From contig CM032794.1 of the NCBI GenBank assembly GCA_019155185.1, forward strand, positions 17,416,946-17,480,945: 64,000 nt of DNA. Reading direction: 5' to 3'. This document shows, one piece after another, positions 48,122 to 61,740 of this stretch (position 1 is its first letter; each line of letters begins with the position of its first letter). The notes under the pieces were generated by a model. The model was not told the origin of the DNA and ran no database searches. It saw only the letters and a list, made by a program, of their open reading frames with translations. The stretch comes from Beaufortia kweichowensis. Its lineage: Eukaryota > Chordata > Actinopteri > Cypriniformes > Gastromyzontidae. The position numbers and the translations under genes were made by a program.

Positions 48122-49059
48122 CGTGGCTAAAACGTTGAACTTGCAAGCACTTTCTTTTAAAAAGAACCAGTCAAACCAGAAATAACAAGTCTTGTCACAG
48201 AACACTACACACACACACATGTTGGGTTTTCATGTTTTATGGGACTTTCCCTTGACGGAATGACTTTTATTATAAATACTTTAACTTTAAATCTAAATCA
48301 CTAACACACTCCAACCCTAAAAACTTTTCATCATTTTCACAATAAAAAAACGTATATTTTTATAATGTTTTTGTTCCTGAAACCTCCCCCCAAAGGGAGG
48401 TTTTGCTTACTTTTGAGTACACATTTGTACACATTTGATGTACATGTTAATTTGAAAATAAAATCTGTATGAGATTAGAAAGAAAGTTTTCTTTTGATAT
48501 ACACAACAGGAGGAGTTACCACCTGCCTTTGTCATAATATCTATAAGCCATGAAAGGTCACACGTTATAGTAATTTATATCACTTCTTGTTGTTAACAAC
48601 ACCTGTTACACTTAGCCTTAATGAACCTACTGTCACATCTTTGCAGATGTTTTTCATGGTATTTACATATAATTATCAGTAATAACACAAAACAGGTAAT
48701 GAATAGTGGTTCACATGGAAGATTTAAGATGTTGATAAGATCGTTGAACACTAATCACTAAAAGAGTCAGACAATAGCATTCATGTTTATTAAAAGCAAC
48801 TGGGCATTTGTACAATGTTTTTCTGTGGTTGTTGTAACCTTTCAGGTTAGTAACATCAACTAACAGATTTAGTAACAACTTTTTTTAAAGCTCAGTTGGT
48901 AAAAGCATGTCTCTAACACCAAGGCCATGGTTTTGATCCCAAGGATTCCACATACTCATACAAAAATGTATAGTATAGTGCAGTGTAAGTTTATGCTTTG
49001 CATAAAAGCATCTGCCAAAGGTAAATGTAATCAAGAACATGCTAACATCTGTCATAATG
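48122..49059. other. Intergenic region upstream of the butyrophilin-like gene
   Basis: Contains the promoter of the butyrophilin-like gene (near 48122-48250), AT-rich sequence, and a SINE at 48888-49033 just beyond the 3' end of the ccdc166-like gene. Confidence 0.5.
48888..49033 (+). mobile_element. tRNA-derived SINE
   Basis: The head reads aagctcagttggtaaaagca (A box like a tRNA) and ggttttgatccc (B box, diverged from GGTTCGANTCC), about 35 bp apart. The tail is tttgcataaaagcatctgcc ending in aaatgtaatc. This is the most complete copy of the family in the window. Confidence 0.75.
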
Positions 49060-51444
49060 TCAATTATTGGTGGTGGCTGTGGGAGTTTTTTTTGTGTTTG
49101 GACCTGCTTTTGAACAAAAACGCTGGCAGTGAAGCCCTTGTACATATTCTCTCTCCAGCAGCAATTGCTGATGTTGCGTCTGCAGAAGATCCCGTTGTTT
49201 GTGTAGAGCATGATATTTCTGGACGTGCTCTTTTAAGGTCTCTCTAAGATGCTGGTTCTCCTCAAATACTTTCTTTGCATAGTTCATCAGGCAGAGAGAT
49301 GACTCCTGCGGAAAAACAAATGAGGCCAACAATTTTCTTCCATTGTTACCTGTAGATTGATATAGTGGAGATAGAGCAACAATGCTGACTGATTTTACAA
49401 CACCATTCACTCACCCTGGTGGCTGAAGTGGTGAGAGCTTGCAATTTTTCTTCAGCTTGCTGTTCATAGTTCTTTTTCTCTTTAAGAAAGTCAGCTTTGA
49501 GAGCAACAAGTGACTCTGAATGATGACACTGCATGGCAGTCAGCTCCTTCTCCAACTCAGCTATACGGCACATGTGCCGCTGTTGTAGAGTCTATGACAC
49601 ACATACAGATAAGTCTCCCAATATAGTATGAATAAAATAGACAAAACAAATGATGTAATCCTGTGCTTTTTAAAAATATTGGCACTACTTTGTTGTATTT
49701 TCAGAATCTATTCAGACAATTTTTTGATAGAAAATGAATAAATGTATTATACAAAATTATATATTTTTTCTAATTTAACATGTTCCTAATACTTCACCAT
49801 GTTCTATGTTTTTTATTTAGTTTACTGGACACCACAAAATATGTATTAAATATAAAATTAAAATTCTAAAATAAAACATTGTGTCATCACGAAAAGTAAT
49901 GAGTCACAGGATGCATCTCTTGTGCACGCGCTTCAACTGCTGTAAAGAGAGAGGGAACGCGGAAGAACACAACTCTTCTGATTGGTCATGTTTTGTGATT
50001 GACAAGCGTGCCACGCCCCTTTATCGAGTTAAGCGAGGACAGTCAAATTGCTTATTGCGATCATATTGCGTCGCGTCTGGTTAGGACACGGTGTTAGTAC
50101 ATTTACATTTTTTAAGTATTTAAATCAAAACCATATTTATTTACATCAGTATGCCACTATACGAAATGTTATTATATCCCAGGGAGTGTTTTATACAAAC
50201 ATATTTCCGTCTTGGCGTGGGAAAGGCTATAAACTTACTGCTACACTGACATGTAACAGTTCAAAAACATACACACAAAAATATAAGAGATTCAGCCACC
50301 TTTATCTTTCTTAGGTCTGTAATTTCATTATTCAGTAGAGCCAGTTCATTTTCTTTCTGCATGATCTCAATCTTCAACTCTGAAAATACAATACAACACA
50401 CTTTATAATATTTATATCATCTAATCAGAAGTGTGGCCTTTATTTATAACCAGCATGTCTTCTCTTCTGTATTATCACACTCTAACCATTAGTCTGTTTC
50501 TCGTGTTCATCCTCCATGTTTTGTTTCTGTCTCCTCAGCTGCTCAAGCTCCTGACGGCTCTGATCACTTAGAGTCACTATTGCATTCTGTCTCTTTTCTG
50601 CTCTCTTAGACAGATAAAGGATATACTCCTTCTGCAGCGAGTGAGAGCAATTATACATATATATACATTATGCATGTAACACAAATAAAGTACATTTTCT
50701 GAAAGCGTGGTTCAGATTCTTATGTTTTGGAGTGTTTCTTAATAAAACTTACGCTTTCCATGCGGGTCTTATCTGCCTCATTCTGAAGAAACTCGTTCTC
50801 TCTTCGTCTAGAGTTGTGTGTTAAACAGTCTAACACAAATGCACACTGTAAACAGTCTGAGCTTATGAGACATTACCCTGCTATAAAAAACGGTTTTATA
50901 ACACAAACTATAACGTTTTGAATTACAAATTAACAATCAGCTTTTTACCACTAAAATCATTACAAAATTACAGAATCTTACCAATATAATATTATATTAT
51001 AATATTACAAAATTACCAATAAAGACAACAAAGACCCACAAAGATCCAGTAGTTTCTATTAAAACCAATACAATTTTCCATTTAAGTCAAAATGTTTCTG
51101 GTTTCTATTGTTTTTTTTACTATTCCACCCCTAAGACTGTATTTTAGTGGTTTATTCTTAATTAGTTAACACAACTCTGCCCAGAAGGATACAGTTGTTC
51201 AACTCTAATCTTCAATGCGTTTAGGTTGTCAGTAAGAGCGTCATATCTGTAGGTTAGACCAAGCAAAGCGTTGTTAGCCAGATCAATCTCAAACTTTGAA
51301 ACCTTAAAACCCCTAATGCAAGAAAACGTACTCTTTCTGTAACAGCATCTCTCTCTCTGATTCATCCTGCGACTGTCCTGTGCTCTCAGCCGCGGCGTCT
51401 CCATTTCGCTCCATCTTGGACTTGTTTTTTTTCTTTGATGGCAT
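49060..51444 (-). CDS. ccdc166: CCDC166-like coiled-coil protein (DUF4515 type)
   Basis: Seven in-phase exons: 51332-51444, 51193-51246, 50753-50807, 50487-50631, 50300-50379, 49415-49591 and 49060-49305; 289 aa. The start MPSKKKNKSKMERNGD is a basic lead, and almost the whole remainder is predicted coiled coil. RRENEFLQNEADK, YILYLSKRAEKRQNAIVTL and SDQSRQELEQL line up with human CCDC166 (VLRENAFLDREA, YASYVSARAQRCAKAIVRL, DEQNRVDLAQ). Later parts (ELEKELTAMQCHHSESL, ADFLKEKKNYEQQAEEKLQ) also align. Related proteins include BBOF1 and CCDC121. The role is unknown; relatives suggest cilia or basal bodies, which is inference only. It is shorter than human CCDC166 because the Ser-rich C-terminal tail is missing. 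It lies head to head with the OGA-like gene. Confidence 0.75.
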
Positions 51445-52035
51445 CCTAAAACTTAATATACACAAATAAAGCGCCCTTAAAAAATAAATCTTATATATTC
51501 ACTTAAGTAGCTCAAGTTCACGCTCCGCTCCCCTTTATACAAAACAATTGGTCGCGCTGTGTAACCAAGACAACAACACATAACATTTGCTGTAGGAGCC
51601 TATCAGACTTAACATACATGATAACATATTTAACATATTTAGATTACAAATCAGCATATTGTGCGATAAAACGAGTCATATGTCTAACCGAACTAAATTA
51701 AACGTATAATTTTTCAATCAATTCCCCCGTTGTTGTGACGCACGCTGACCGCTGGGTGCCGTAAGCTGCTCGAGACGTAGAGTGATGCAAGCAGACAGGA
51801 GGAGGCAGACTACAGCTGACATACACACAAACCTCCACATACGACAGTTTGCAAACCATTATGAAAAACACAAATCTGATATAATAAATCTTCATATTCA
51901 TGAGTGTCGGCTTTAGTTTAGGAGCTCTGTGTGTGTCGGAGAGGATGCTCGGTTGACTCCAGTCCGGATGAAGGAAGCGCGGAGAGACTGAGGCATCCGC
52001 AACCCGAGCAGATCCGGCTGACAATCAAAGCGACG
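51445..52035. promoter_or_regulatory. Probable bidirectional promoter, ccdc166-like / OGA-like
   Basis: The two start codons are about 590 bp apart on opposite strands. CpG-containing DNA (gtgacgcacgctgaccgctg, ctcgagacgtag, ggaagcgcgg) lies at 51730-52030 next to the OGA-like start. A second, weaker CpG patch lies at 51510-51560 near the ccdc166 side. Confidence 0.45.
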
Positions 52036-54497
52036 ATGGAGGGGCGAGACGGATTTTTATGCGGGGTTGTTGAGGGTAAGTTCAGCAACATTATTCATTG
52101 GGTTGTTTGGGTGGGAGCCCTAAATTCTAATATCTACTGAATAAATTGGATTTGTTGGTGACTTGGCTTGAATTGATGTGGTTGTGTAGATCGTTATTTT
52201 TTCAGATTATTTACTGAAAGCATGCCGGCTTTGCGAAGAACAAGGACAACTTATAATTAGCCTTAAAATAACCCATTTTTCATTTTGGGGCTAGTAGGGC
52301 AATTCATCTTAAGCAGCCGCGAAGCATCCTGGGTATTTATATCCATATTTATACTGGAGTGTGAAAGGAAGCAGCTGGTCAGAGAGGATACAGCAACAAC
52401 ATACACACCCCTTTATTCCCTAGTGCACACACTTGCTTGTTGGGCAACTAACTGGCATATCTCATGCTTGGAGCTCACTGTCACATTATCGGCACAGTGG
52501 GTGGTATGTCCACCAGTGAAAATGTCACCCTGCTGGATACCAGCAGCTTTTTCTTACTGACCTACTTCCATCCAGTTTGCAGTTGCAGACACACTGGAAT
52601 GAGCATCAGAATATATGGAACAGGGCTTTCACTGGGGCTTTCATCATCATAATTATTGCAGCAAACCAAGCAAGCATATACTGTATGCATGATTTGTTTT
52701 TCGATGGGAGCCAGATGAATAATAAATAACCACTGTCTAGCATAATGCAGCAAAATCCAACTCTCAAACTTTATTTGAGATAGCATTATTTAATATAAAA
52801 ATAATTCCTTTTAATTTTAAATATTTACAGTCTAGTGGGGAGTTCTTTTTAAAAATTTGTAGGATGTGAAACCTCTATGTTTTTTACTGAAGACCTAACT
52901 ACTGTTTTATATAATATTTTTGTGTTTTTTTTATGTTTTGTTTGTTAATCAATGTGTTTTATTGATTGCACAGCGCTTTGAGAAGCCACTTTTACAGGTG
53001 CTCTCTGAAAAAATTGAAATATTAATGGTCACATAAAACTGGAAATAGATGTAATATGGATTAACTGTCTATTTACAGTAATTGTGCCATAGTAGTAAAT
53101 GCTTTTTTACTAATAACATAACTTTTAATTGATGTAAGCTTACAGGAAACAGGGACACAGGCACTAAACCAGAAACAGTTTTTCCTAAAAAATATTTTAA
53201 GTTTGGCATTTTATAGAAGAAACTATTCTAAAACTGTAGAATAATCATGCACAGCTTTATTACAGAGCAGAGCTGGATGCAGTTGACAAAGCCTTGAATG
53301 AGCTAATTCAAGTGAAATCTCCTGAGGATTAATTGTTCCATCATATTGCCATCATACTTGACAATCACTAATTCTGCCAGCAGTGTCCCTGGCCAGTATT
53401 ATACTGTATGATTGGTCCAGTGTGGTCTGAAAGTGATAAGGTCATAATTCAGAAGTTGTCCAACTTCATGGACTGTTTTGAGTGGGCTGCAGTGAAGAGG
53501 AGGTGGAAAAAAGAACAGAAATTCTGAAGCTTTGTGATGATTATGAAACACTTCCTTGTGCAAACACAGACTTATTTTTGTCTTTTATATATACGTGACA
53601 CATGTACTATATACTCTACTCTTTAGGTTTCTATGGGAGACCCTGGTCAATGGAACAAAGGAAGGTGCTATTTCAGTGGTGAGTATTAGATCAGCAACTA
53701 CTCAAAGTTTTAAGTACACAAAGCTAGATGAAATGACTTTGGTCTTTTTATACACTTGGCTGACTATAAGAGAACATATAAACCTCTTACAGAAATATCA
53801 CATAGGATGTTTACAACATGCAATATGGGCTATTGGTTTAGATCATGTTGTGCAGACAGTTATCGTGGTATCAGAGCAGTACAGTAAGTCTACCCAGGGT
53901 GGCGACACAGAGCAGCTGGTGTGTAGCAGAGATGCAATAATGTGTGGGCAGAAAGGCAAATGGCTTTTTATGACTAATGACTGCTGCTGAATCCACTGAG
54001 CTATAGTTTCACAAATCTTCATACATAAGCCATTATGAAACCAGTGGTCAAAAATGACTCAATTTTTTCAATCTCTTCCTTGTAGCTTTAAAGGGAGAAT
54101 ATGGTGGAATGGATAATCAGAGAGAAATAGAAATAAGATAATGCTAATGATCAGAGTGATCAGAATTATTTCAGTCATGCATGGATTGAAAAGAAAGAGT
54201 TTGGAATTTGGATCTACTAAAAACACCAACTTTGTACCAGCAAGAATTCCCAGCTTATGGACAAGCAGAGACATGCTTTGTGGCTTTTTCATTCATTCCC
54301 TGCTGTCCTTTACACATGAAGCGATTTCCTTTATATATATGTATACACACACAAATATAGTGTTCAGTAATGACCTGAAAGCACACATATTTGTCTGTTT
54401 GTGTTTTGATTTTGATCCATGTTGAGAAATGAAAGTATGTGGGAAACCATCTGCACCGAAAGCGAAACAAGAAAAAAGCTACCTACACATATATGAT

Positions 54498-54554
<57 letters not shown>

Positions 54555-57500
54555 CACTGGTCCAAACCAGCCATGAAAGGATTAATAGTGCAGGAGAAAG
54601 TGATGAGAAACTTTACACACTTCACTGAGAGTGGAGTGCTTGTGCTGATGCGGTGGATGAGGGGAAAGAGGAAAAAACAGCTGGGGAGGTTGAAAGAATG
54701 ATAGATTCTATCTGTGCGTTTAGATTTTAAGTGGTTTGGACTAAAAATGAGCTTTGGTTGTGTGTGTTCGTGCGTTTGCTTGACTTTACCCTTTGGGAAG
54801 GTTCTTTAATATTTCAAACAAGCACTAACTCAGCTTTGCTCTATTTAGAGAGTCTCTTTTTCTCATGGGAGGACACACATGCACGCACACACATCATTAA
54901 CATCATTACCAAGTCTAAAGTGTCATATGACTTCACACACATTTTATGATAAGCAGAGATGCAATGTTTGATTTATATGGTACTCAGATCTAAACTAAAA
55001 ACTACATTTGTATGTGAATGTGGGAAAATCTCACAAATTTCAAACACAATCTTGCAGATCATTTTTAAATTGACTTGTTCTGTTTTATGTCACTTCTCAG
55101 TTAAAATGTTTAAAACTTTGTCTACATTGACAATACACTTTTTATTCACAAATTGTCAGCTTATGATTAAAGACGATTAACATAGTTACACCAGAAATAC
55201 AACAATTTTCCCCTCTCAGATGGGACTTATTCATAGGCATATACATCATTTGAGTCTTTTTTCTCTGCAGAGAAATCGACGTCTGCTGTTGGTAAAGACT
55301 AATTCTCTGCAGGAAACATGACCCTTTATATTATTAATGGTGCATGATAGTGCAGGGATCAATGAATACCTCTATTTTCTTTCTTGCTTACTCTATTCAG
55401 ACACAGGATGTTTTTCAGTACTTGATGGAACGACTCATTCTAGATTCTGAAATTGTATGCAATTCTGCTTATTTTTCTCTGTCTGTCTTGCTGCTTCCCT
55501 CAGGATGCAGAGATGGGGGTTGAACACATATCTGTATGGTCCAAAAGATGATCTGAAGCACAGGTTACTGTGGAGGGAGGTTTATTCTGCAGAGGAAGAG
55601 GGTATGAAGTAGTGTGACAAAAAGCCTTTACATCATATTATATGTTTATATATAATACTCTATTACAGAGTAAAACAGTATGTACACTTATGTACTATTT
55701 GCACCTTTTATGTGTATGGAAACATGGAAGTAGAATCCATGATTTTTCAGTAAAATATTCTATTTATACTGTGGTGATATAATAGATTGCATGGGCATAA
55801 CCAAGAAAGAGTCATATCAGATCATTTACATTGTGCAGTTTAAGTTGTCCTGTTTTTGCAAGGAAGCAGGAGTTTAAACATCATTAGCTGATGTCTACTA
55901 CTGATGACTGCTATTGTGGCCTCAGAATAAGTGGCTAAATCCATTTTAAGCTGGAGACAGCTTTGTTACATTATTAATATAAGAATGTCCCACTATCCAA
56001 GAATTCATATCTAAAGCACATAATATAAGAATCCAAAATATAAACGCTTCTTCAGGGCCTATTTGTTACATGGACAAGAAATCGAAAGATCTCAGAAAGA
56101 ACACCAGTACTATCAGTACCAGTAATGAGTTAAACTGGTTTATATTTGAAAATTTGAAAAGAATATTAGTTCTTAAAACATAACTTAAACTTCCAGATAT
56201 TACTTGTTTTATTTAACTTTTTAAATAAGACTGTAGATTTAACTGTAAGAACGAGTTTTATTGTTTATTATTATAATACTAATAAGTTTTTTATTTATTT
56301 ATTTATTTATAAAAATGTCTGTTCTAATAAAGTAGTATAAAGTCTTGTAAGTATAGTCACTGTGCTGTCTCACTCTCTGACATCAGCTCAGTTGAAAGCT
56401 CTGATTGGTGAAGCAGAGTCGAGGGGTCTGAGGTTTGTATATGCTATCTCTCCGGGTCAGGACATTGTCTTCTCAAGTTCTTGTGACCTCACACTACTTA
56501 AACGCAAACTCAGACAGGTAAAAAACTATTAACTGTTGCACAGTTTTGTGGACTCTTGTGTTTGATTATAAACTTTATTGAAGGCTTGTGTGCTTGTCAC
56601 TGTCTCACCACTAGGTGGCAGACCTGGGCTGTCATGCTTTTGCTCTACTGTTTGATGACATTGATCACTCTATGTGCCAGGCCGATACCGAGGCCTTTTC
56701 ATCATTTGCTCACGCCCAGGTCACCGTGGCCAATGAGATCTTCCGTTACCTGGGGGAACCACCTGTGTTCCTATTCTGTCCCACTGGTAGGCTGATAATT
56801 TTCATTTTCATTTTTAAGGCTTATCGTAGCTCATTATAGAGCTAAAAACTATTTAAAAAATGGCTAATGTCAAGAATCAATTGCACTATTCAAATGTACT
56901 AAATGCACTATAATCATTATTCTTTTCAATCTAGAGTACTGTAGTTCTCTGTGCACTCCCAGTGTGTCCAAGTCTCCATATCTATTGACGATTGGGGAAG
57001 ACCTGCTTCCTGGCATCTCCATCATCTGGACGGGTGAGAGACGTTTGCTATTTTGACATTTAAGAGTCCTTTAAGAAATTCACAATCACAATAGATTTGT
57101 TTCTTGGCGACAATTCTGACATTCACATGTTTAAACATCACTCTCGTGTAGGAAAGAAGGTGATATCGCGGGAGTTGAGTGCTGATTCACTAGCAGAGGT
57201 CCAGTCTGTGATTCGGCGGCCACCCCTTGTTTGGGACAACCTCCATGCCAACGATTATGACTCCCGGCGTGTCTTCCTGGGGCCTTTTAAAGGTCGGCCC
57301 CCTGGACTCAAGGCTCATCTGAGGGGTCTGCTGCTAAATCCAAACTGCGAGTTTGAAGCCAACTTCATCCCTTTGCACACCCTGGGCAGCTGGCATAAAG
57401 AAGGGAAGGAGGAGGAGAAAGGTGAGAGTAGAAGAGATTGGTATTAGCACGTAAGGGTAGACATGATTAAGCTGGAAATAGCTAATAGCTACATATATAG

Positions 57501-60500
57501 CAAATGACTAGCTGAATGGGCTAGAATTTATTATGCTTTTTTACTTTTTCAACTTTAGTTAGCATGCAATGTTGCTGTCTGAATATAACATTTTAAAAAT
57601 GTAAAAAGCTTGTCCACTCCAAAGGGAGATATGGTCTTTAATGTTTTCAAGAACTACAACTGCTGGATGGGATTACAACTCACTTTTTCACAACTCTTTA
57701 CTTGCGAGATGATGCTCACTGTTAAGGGGTGGTATAACACGCTCGTGACCAGTCACAACAGACATTGTACAGCATTGCAGAAGGACAGGCTTCAGACTAG
57801 CAATAGAGGTGCTGCAATAATGTAAAATATGTGAAGAAATGTTTTTTTTACATTAAAATCACGACTTTATAATATAGTAGGACCCCTTGAAAACATTCAA
57901 ACTGCTTTACATCTCAGGCATCAGAAATGTTATGCTAATGCTAATTTCTGATCCAATGTGATCTCTGTAGGGGAAGAAAAGGGCTACAGCGTTGAGAGAG
58001 CTGTCAATTGCCCTGCAAGACTGGATGAAGGAACTCAGCCTTCCCCTGCAGCCTGGTACAGAATCCATCTCTTACTGTCAGATGTGTCACCTTAATGTTA
58101 AATATGTTATTCTTGCACCACTAGCCACAGATGGAATTACAAAAATTATAATTTTTAGCAAAAAAGATTTCACAAACGTGTCTTGCTTCATTTGAAGAAT
58201 TATTCAAGTATCTTATTAATTAAAGGTGGCTCCTCACCCAAACATTGGTGTTATTGGTGGAGTAGGAAAGTATTTCTACATTGGAAAACTATACATGTCA
58301 CTAAAATTTCAGAGATTAATCACGTGCAAACATATTGAGGTATTTACTAGTCATAAATGTATTCTTGTCATCTCAAGTGAGTGTAGACAGGAATGTGTTG
58401 TTGAGTATAATTGCTGTTTACTGGTTCTTTAGGACGGCAAGTGAGGCCTTCAGACCAGAAGCCTTCAATATCCTCTGTTAAATCAAAGTCCTCCGATAGC
58501 TCAGACAATCAACATGGCTCCCAGCCCAAAACTTCCATAACCTCTTCCCAGAGCTCAGGAGCACTTGCAAGCGATGAGATCCCAGCAGACCCTGTCATGG
58601 AGCAGGATCTGAAAGCTGGGGAGAACCAGGTCTCCAGGAGCTCCAGCCATGAAAAATCCTCTAGAAGGGGAACGTGTTCTGGAAGGGCTCCTCTAAGCGA
58701 GGCCCAGATCAGGTTGTTGCTAGGTTTGTATTATCTGCCACATGAACATGGTCCACCTGCTCAGAGTCTTCTGCAGGACCTCACATGGCTCAAAACCAAC
58801 TGTCACTGTGTTAGCGTCAACGGCAATGGCAAGAAGACCCCACAACAGAAGGTGATTAATGCTGGTCAGCGTCTAAATACATTCTGTTTAATAGACTGAT
58901 TTGTGTGTTGCTCTTATGGCGTTTTAAGTTTTGAGACTATTGAAATTAGTTTTAAGAAATCCATCAAAGTGGATGTGGTTGATAAACAATGTGTAATAAA
59001 GTATGCTGAGTGACCTCAGTCTAACATTGCTTAATGTCTCTTGTCCAGGCAGAGGAATGGCGGGGCCGCGCGGGCCGCTTCCTGGCTGCGTGTGATGACG
59101 TGGCGTTACTCCACAGTGCTGTGGTAAACAGCATCAACAGGGCTGTTCTCTATGATCTTTACCCTTACATTTGGGACCTGAGAAACACTCTGCTGGTGGC
59201 CAAGGCTTTCGTATGCTGGCTAGGTGAGAGAAAGAGAAATTGAGAGAGAAGGAGAGATTGTAAATTGGTTGAATTTAGAATAGCAGCACATTTAAAGGAT
59301 TTTTTGTGAATTGACTTGTGCAGATGAATTGTTCACCACACTATTTGAGTGTAGTAATGTAAGCTAACAAAGTAAATTTGAGGGTAAATTTGATTTCATG
59401 CGACTTTAAAAAACAATATTATGAAACATTATTTTTCTTTCTAGTATTTGTTTAGGGTTGTTTTTTATTGTTTCATGATACAGCAGCAACATGTTCTACT
59501 TAAATGACATTGTGCAGTTTACGTGCCACTGCTGAAATTACTCGGCTGGCATGTCATTTCAATTCTCCAATTTGTTTTTTAACAGAGGGTCGCATAACGA
59601 GTGATAGTTCTCCACTTGGCTCCTGGAAGAACTGCTTCCACTGTGAGTAAAGCTTACAGGGCCAAACATTCATACATAAACTGTAGCAGATTACTTATTA
59701 CTTCATATGTGAAAGTTTCAGTAGCAGAATTGGATATTTGGGATTGTTCACAGGGTGTGGCGCCTCCTCGGGGGCGGAGCTACTTGGTGTGGAGGCGGAA
59801 CCGTGGGTGTTTAAAGGAGGACTATCTGGAGAAGTGCAGGTGGGAACATATCTTAGGAAAAGATTATTTACTTATATTAAGATCTTAATTAAATTATGAT
59901 AATTAAGAGTCAACGTATAATGTATTTTATATTTTTTTCTTTGTTTCTTTTTTTCTGGTATTAATGTGAATCAGATGCTTCTGCCTGTGGGGACCAGCAG
60001 TGAGTTATTCAGTCACCCTCCCCCTCTGTTTCCCACCTGTCGTCTTTATAACATTCGGCCGTTCCAGCAGAAGGACAAGGTGACACTGACATTTTTAACC
60101 CACCGATGACTACCTCTTTACTTTGCATTTAACACACTTAAGGCCTATACTATATTGATAACTATTATCCCCCACACTAATGCAGTTTCACATTTTATAT
60201 GTTTTAAAAATCCTTTAGATTAGAATGGGTTCATCAGCTGGAAAAAATCCTTTTCAAAGTTACCCCAAAGATGTTGTTCCTCTGTATTGTTATTTTTATA
60301 GTTGTGGTTTGGACAACTCTGATTCTTTGATATTTTTAAAACGTTATCTTCTGTATGTAGTTATTCTTATTGTCCTCAGTGTGAATGGGCCTTTATGGTT
60401 GTGTTTTTGTGTTTTTAGATGGAGCTGTACCGAATGGTGCGTCAGTTGTATCAGAGAGGTAGAGGAAGCCAAGACGCTGCCATCTCCCATCCAGACTTTA

Positions 60501-61740
60501 TTGGAGATAGGCAAGGACAGCTTTTGCTCAAGCATGTTATAGCTCTTTCTTTAGGGTTGTCACCAAACCAAAATATTCGTACCAGCACCACACACCTGAC
60601 ATCCTAAAAAAAAAATCATTTTTCTTTCCTCTACAGGTACTTATCTAGCACTGCAAAACATTGTAAACTTGGGAAAGCACTTCTTCGTATTATTGTTGCC
60701 TCTTTTGACGTGTCGCTTTATTGTCTCCTAATATTTGTAAGTCGCTTTGGATAAAAGCGTCAGCTAAATGCCTAAATGTACAAATTTTGAAACCACAGTA
60801 ATAACAGCTATTGAACAAATTTCTTTATGTAAAATGTTAATTTAGTTAAAGCACTAGCATGTTGCCTTTACATTACATTAATGTTTTTTCTATTACTGCA
60901 GGTTGCATTTGCACTGTAATGGCTATTACTACATGGTGTATCAGTCACTTATCACATCACTTATACCATTGTACCAAAGTCTCTGTACTTTTACATCCCC
61001 AGCACTTTCCTGGATTTCTAACAGAGGTATTAAGGCACAGGTATCTGTTTGTTTCAGGTTTCTGGGTGCGTCTCTGGCCTTGTGCCCAGAGTACAGCTTA
61101 GTGTTGGAGGATGAACTGGGAGTGTGTGGGTGTGCTGTAGGCATCCTGGATGTGCGCTCCTTTGCCAAAAGATGCCTGGCCACCTGGCTGCCTGCTATGA
61201 GGGACAAATATCCTTCACTCCTCCATGCAGCCAATGGACATGCCGCAACAAAGGTCAGAGCTCTAGCAAAACACTGCTGAACCCAAATATATGGTGCAAT
61301 AGTATCCTTAAAACAACAATGTACACATCCCCCATACCTCAAGGAGGCGCTGCTGTATTTCCATGAAGAACAGGACTACCCAGACTCCCTGCTGTATCAT
61401 TTCCCATCTCAGCTCAGGCTTGAAGCTCTTCCTGAACTGGTGGACTGCAGTGTTAGTCGCAGCCTCCTCACGGCCCTGCTGACAGCCCTCAAAGCTAATG
61501 GTGAGAAAGAAAGGGATGACGGTTTCTGTCACTCACCTCTCTCCTTTTATTCTATTTTCATCTCCATATTAGTCCGTAATGGCGATTTATCCCTTTTCTT
61601 TAGGTTCACAGGGTGTATTCTGCGAGATTCAGCCTACAGATGGATTACGAATAGAATTTTTGACAAAGCTTGGATTTTTGGAGATCCTTCGTGGGGAAGC
61701 ACGACCTAGAGAAGGTGTAGTTTTGGGGAGACTGTTGTAA
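52036..61740 (+). CDS. ogal: O-GlcNAcase (OGA/MGEA5) paralogue
   Basis: Seventeen exons placed: 52036-52075, 53627-53678, 55504-55601, 56387-56517, 56615-56786, 56935-57033, 57152-57421, 57971-58055, 58433-58851, 59049-59223, 59586-59642, 59754-59839, 59975-60079, 60419-60510, 61058-61253, 61344-61500 and 61604-61740; about 790 aa. OGA removes O-GlcNAc from Ser/Thr of nuclear and cytosolic proteins. The GH84 domain has FLCGVVEGFYGRPWSMEQR, NTYLYGPKDD, the catalytic pair in LLFDDIDHSMC, WDNLHANDYD and NPNCEFEAN. A variable Ser-rich linker follows (58440-58680), then the stalk helices (GLYYLPHEHGP, EEWRGRAGRF) and the C-terminal pseudo-acetyltransferase fold (EPWVFKGGLSGE, YSLVLEDELGVCGCAVG). 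The N-terminus is shorter than in human OGA. All junctions are in phase except 57421/57971, where another exon (length 3n+2) or a different site is required. The intron after 60510 has a GC donor. Fish are known to carry an OGA-like second gene; the symbol is tentative. Confidence 0.88.
54493..54553. repeat. (GA)n microsatellite in OGA-like intron
   Basis: About 60 bp of GA repeats with two GATA interruptions at the start, in the intron between exons 2 and 3. Confidence 0.95.
60700..60782 (+). mobile_element. SINE tail fragment in OGA-like intron
   Basis: The tail reads gtaagtcgctttggataaaa, gcgtcagctaaatgcctaaa, then tgtac, matching the tails of the SINE copies at 28935 and 48888. The tRNA-like head is absent or too diverged to see. 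Confidence 0.65.

Noticed and set aside
53556..53990. 144-codon plus-strand frame containing the OGA-like exon 2
   Set aside because: It is the exon 2 frame running through its donor; the GTGAGT site at 53679 and the in-phase exon at 55504 explain it better.
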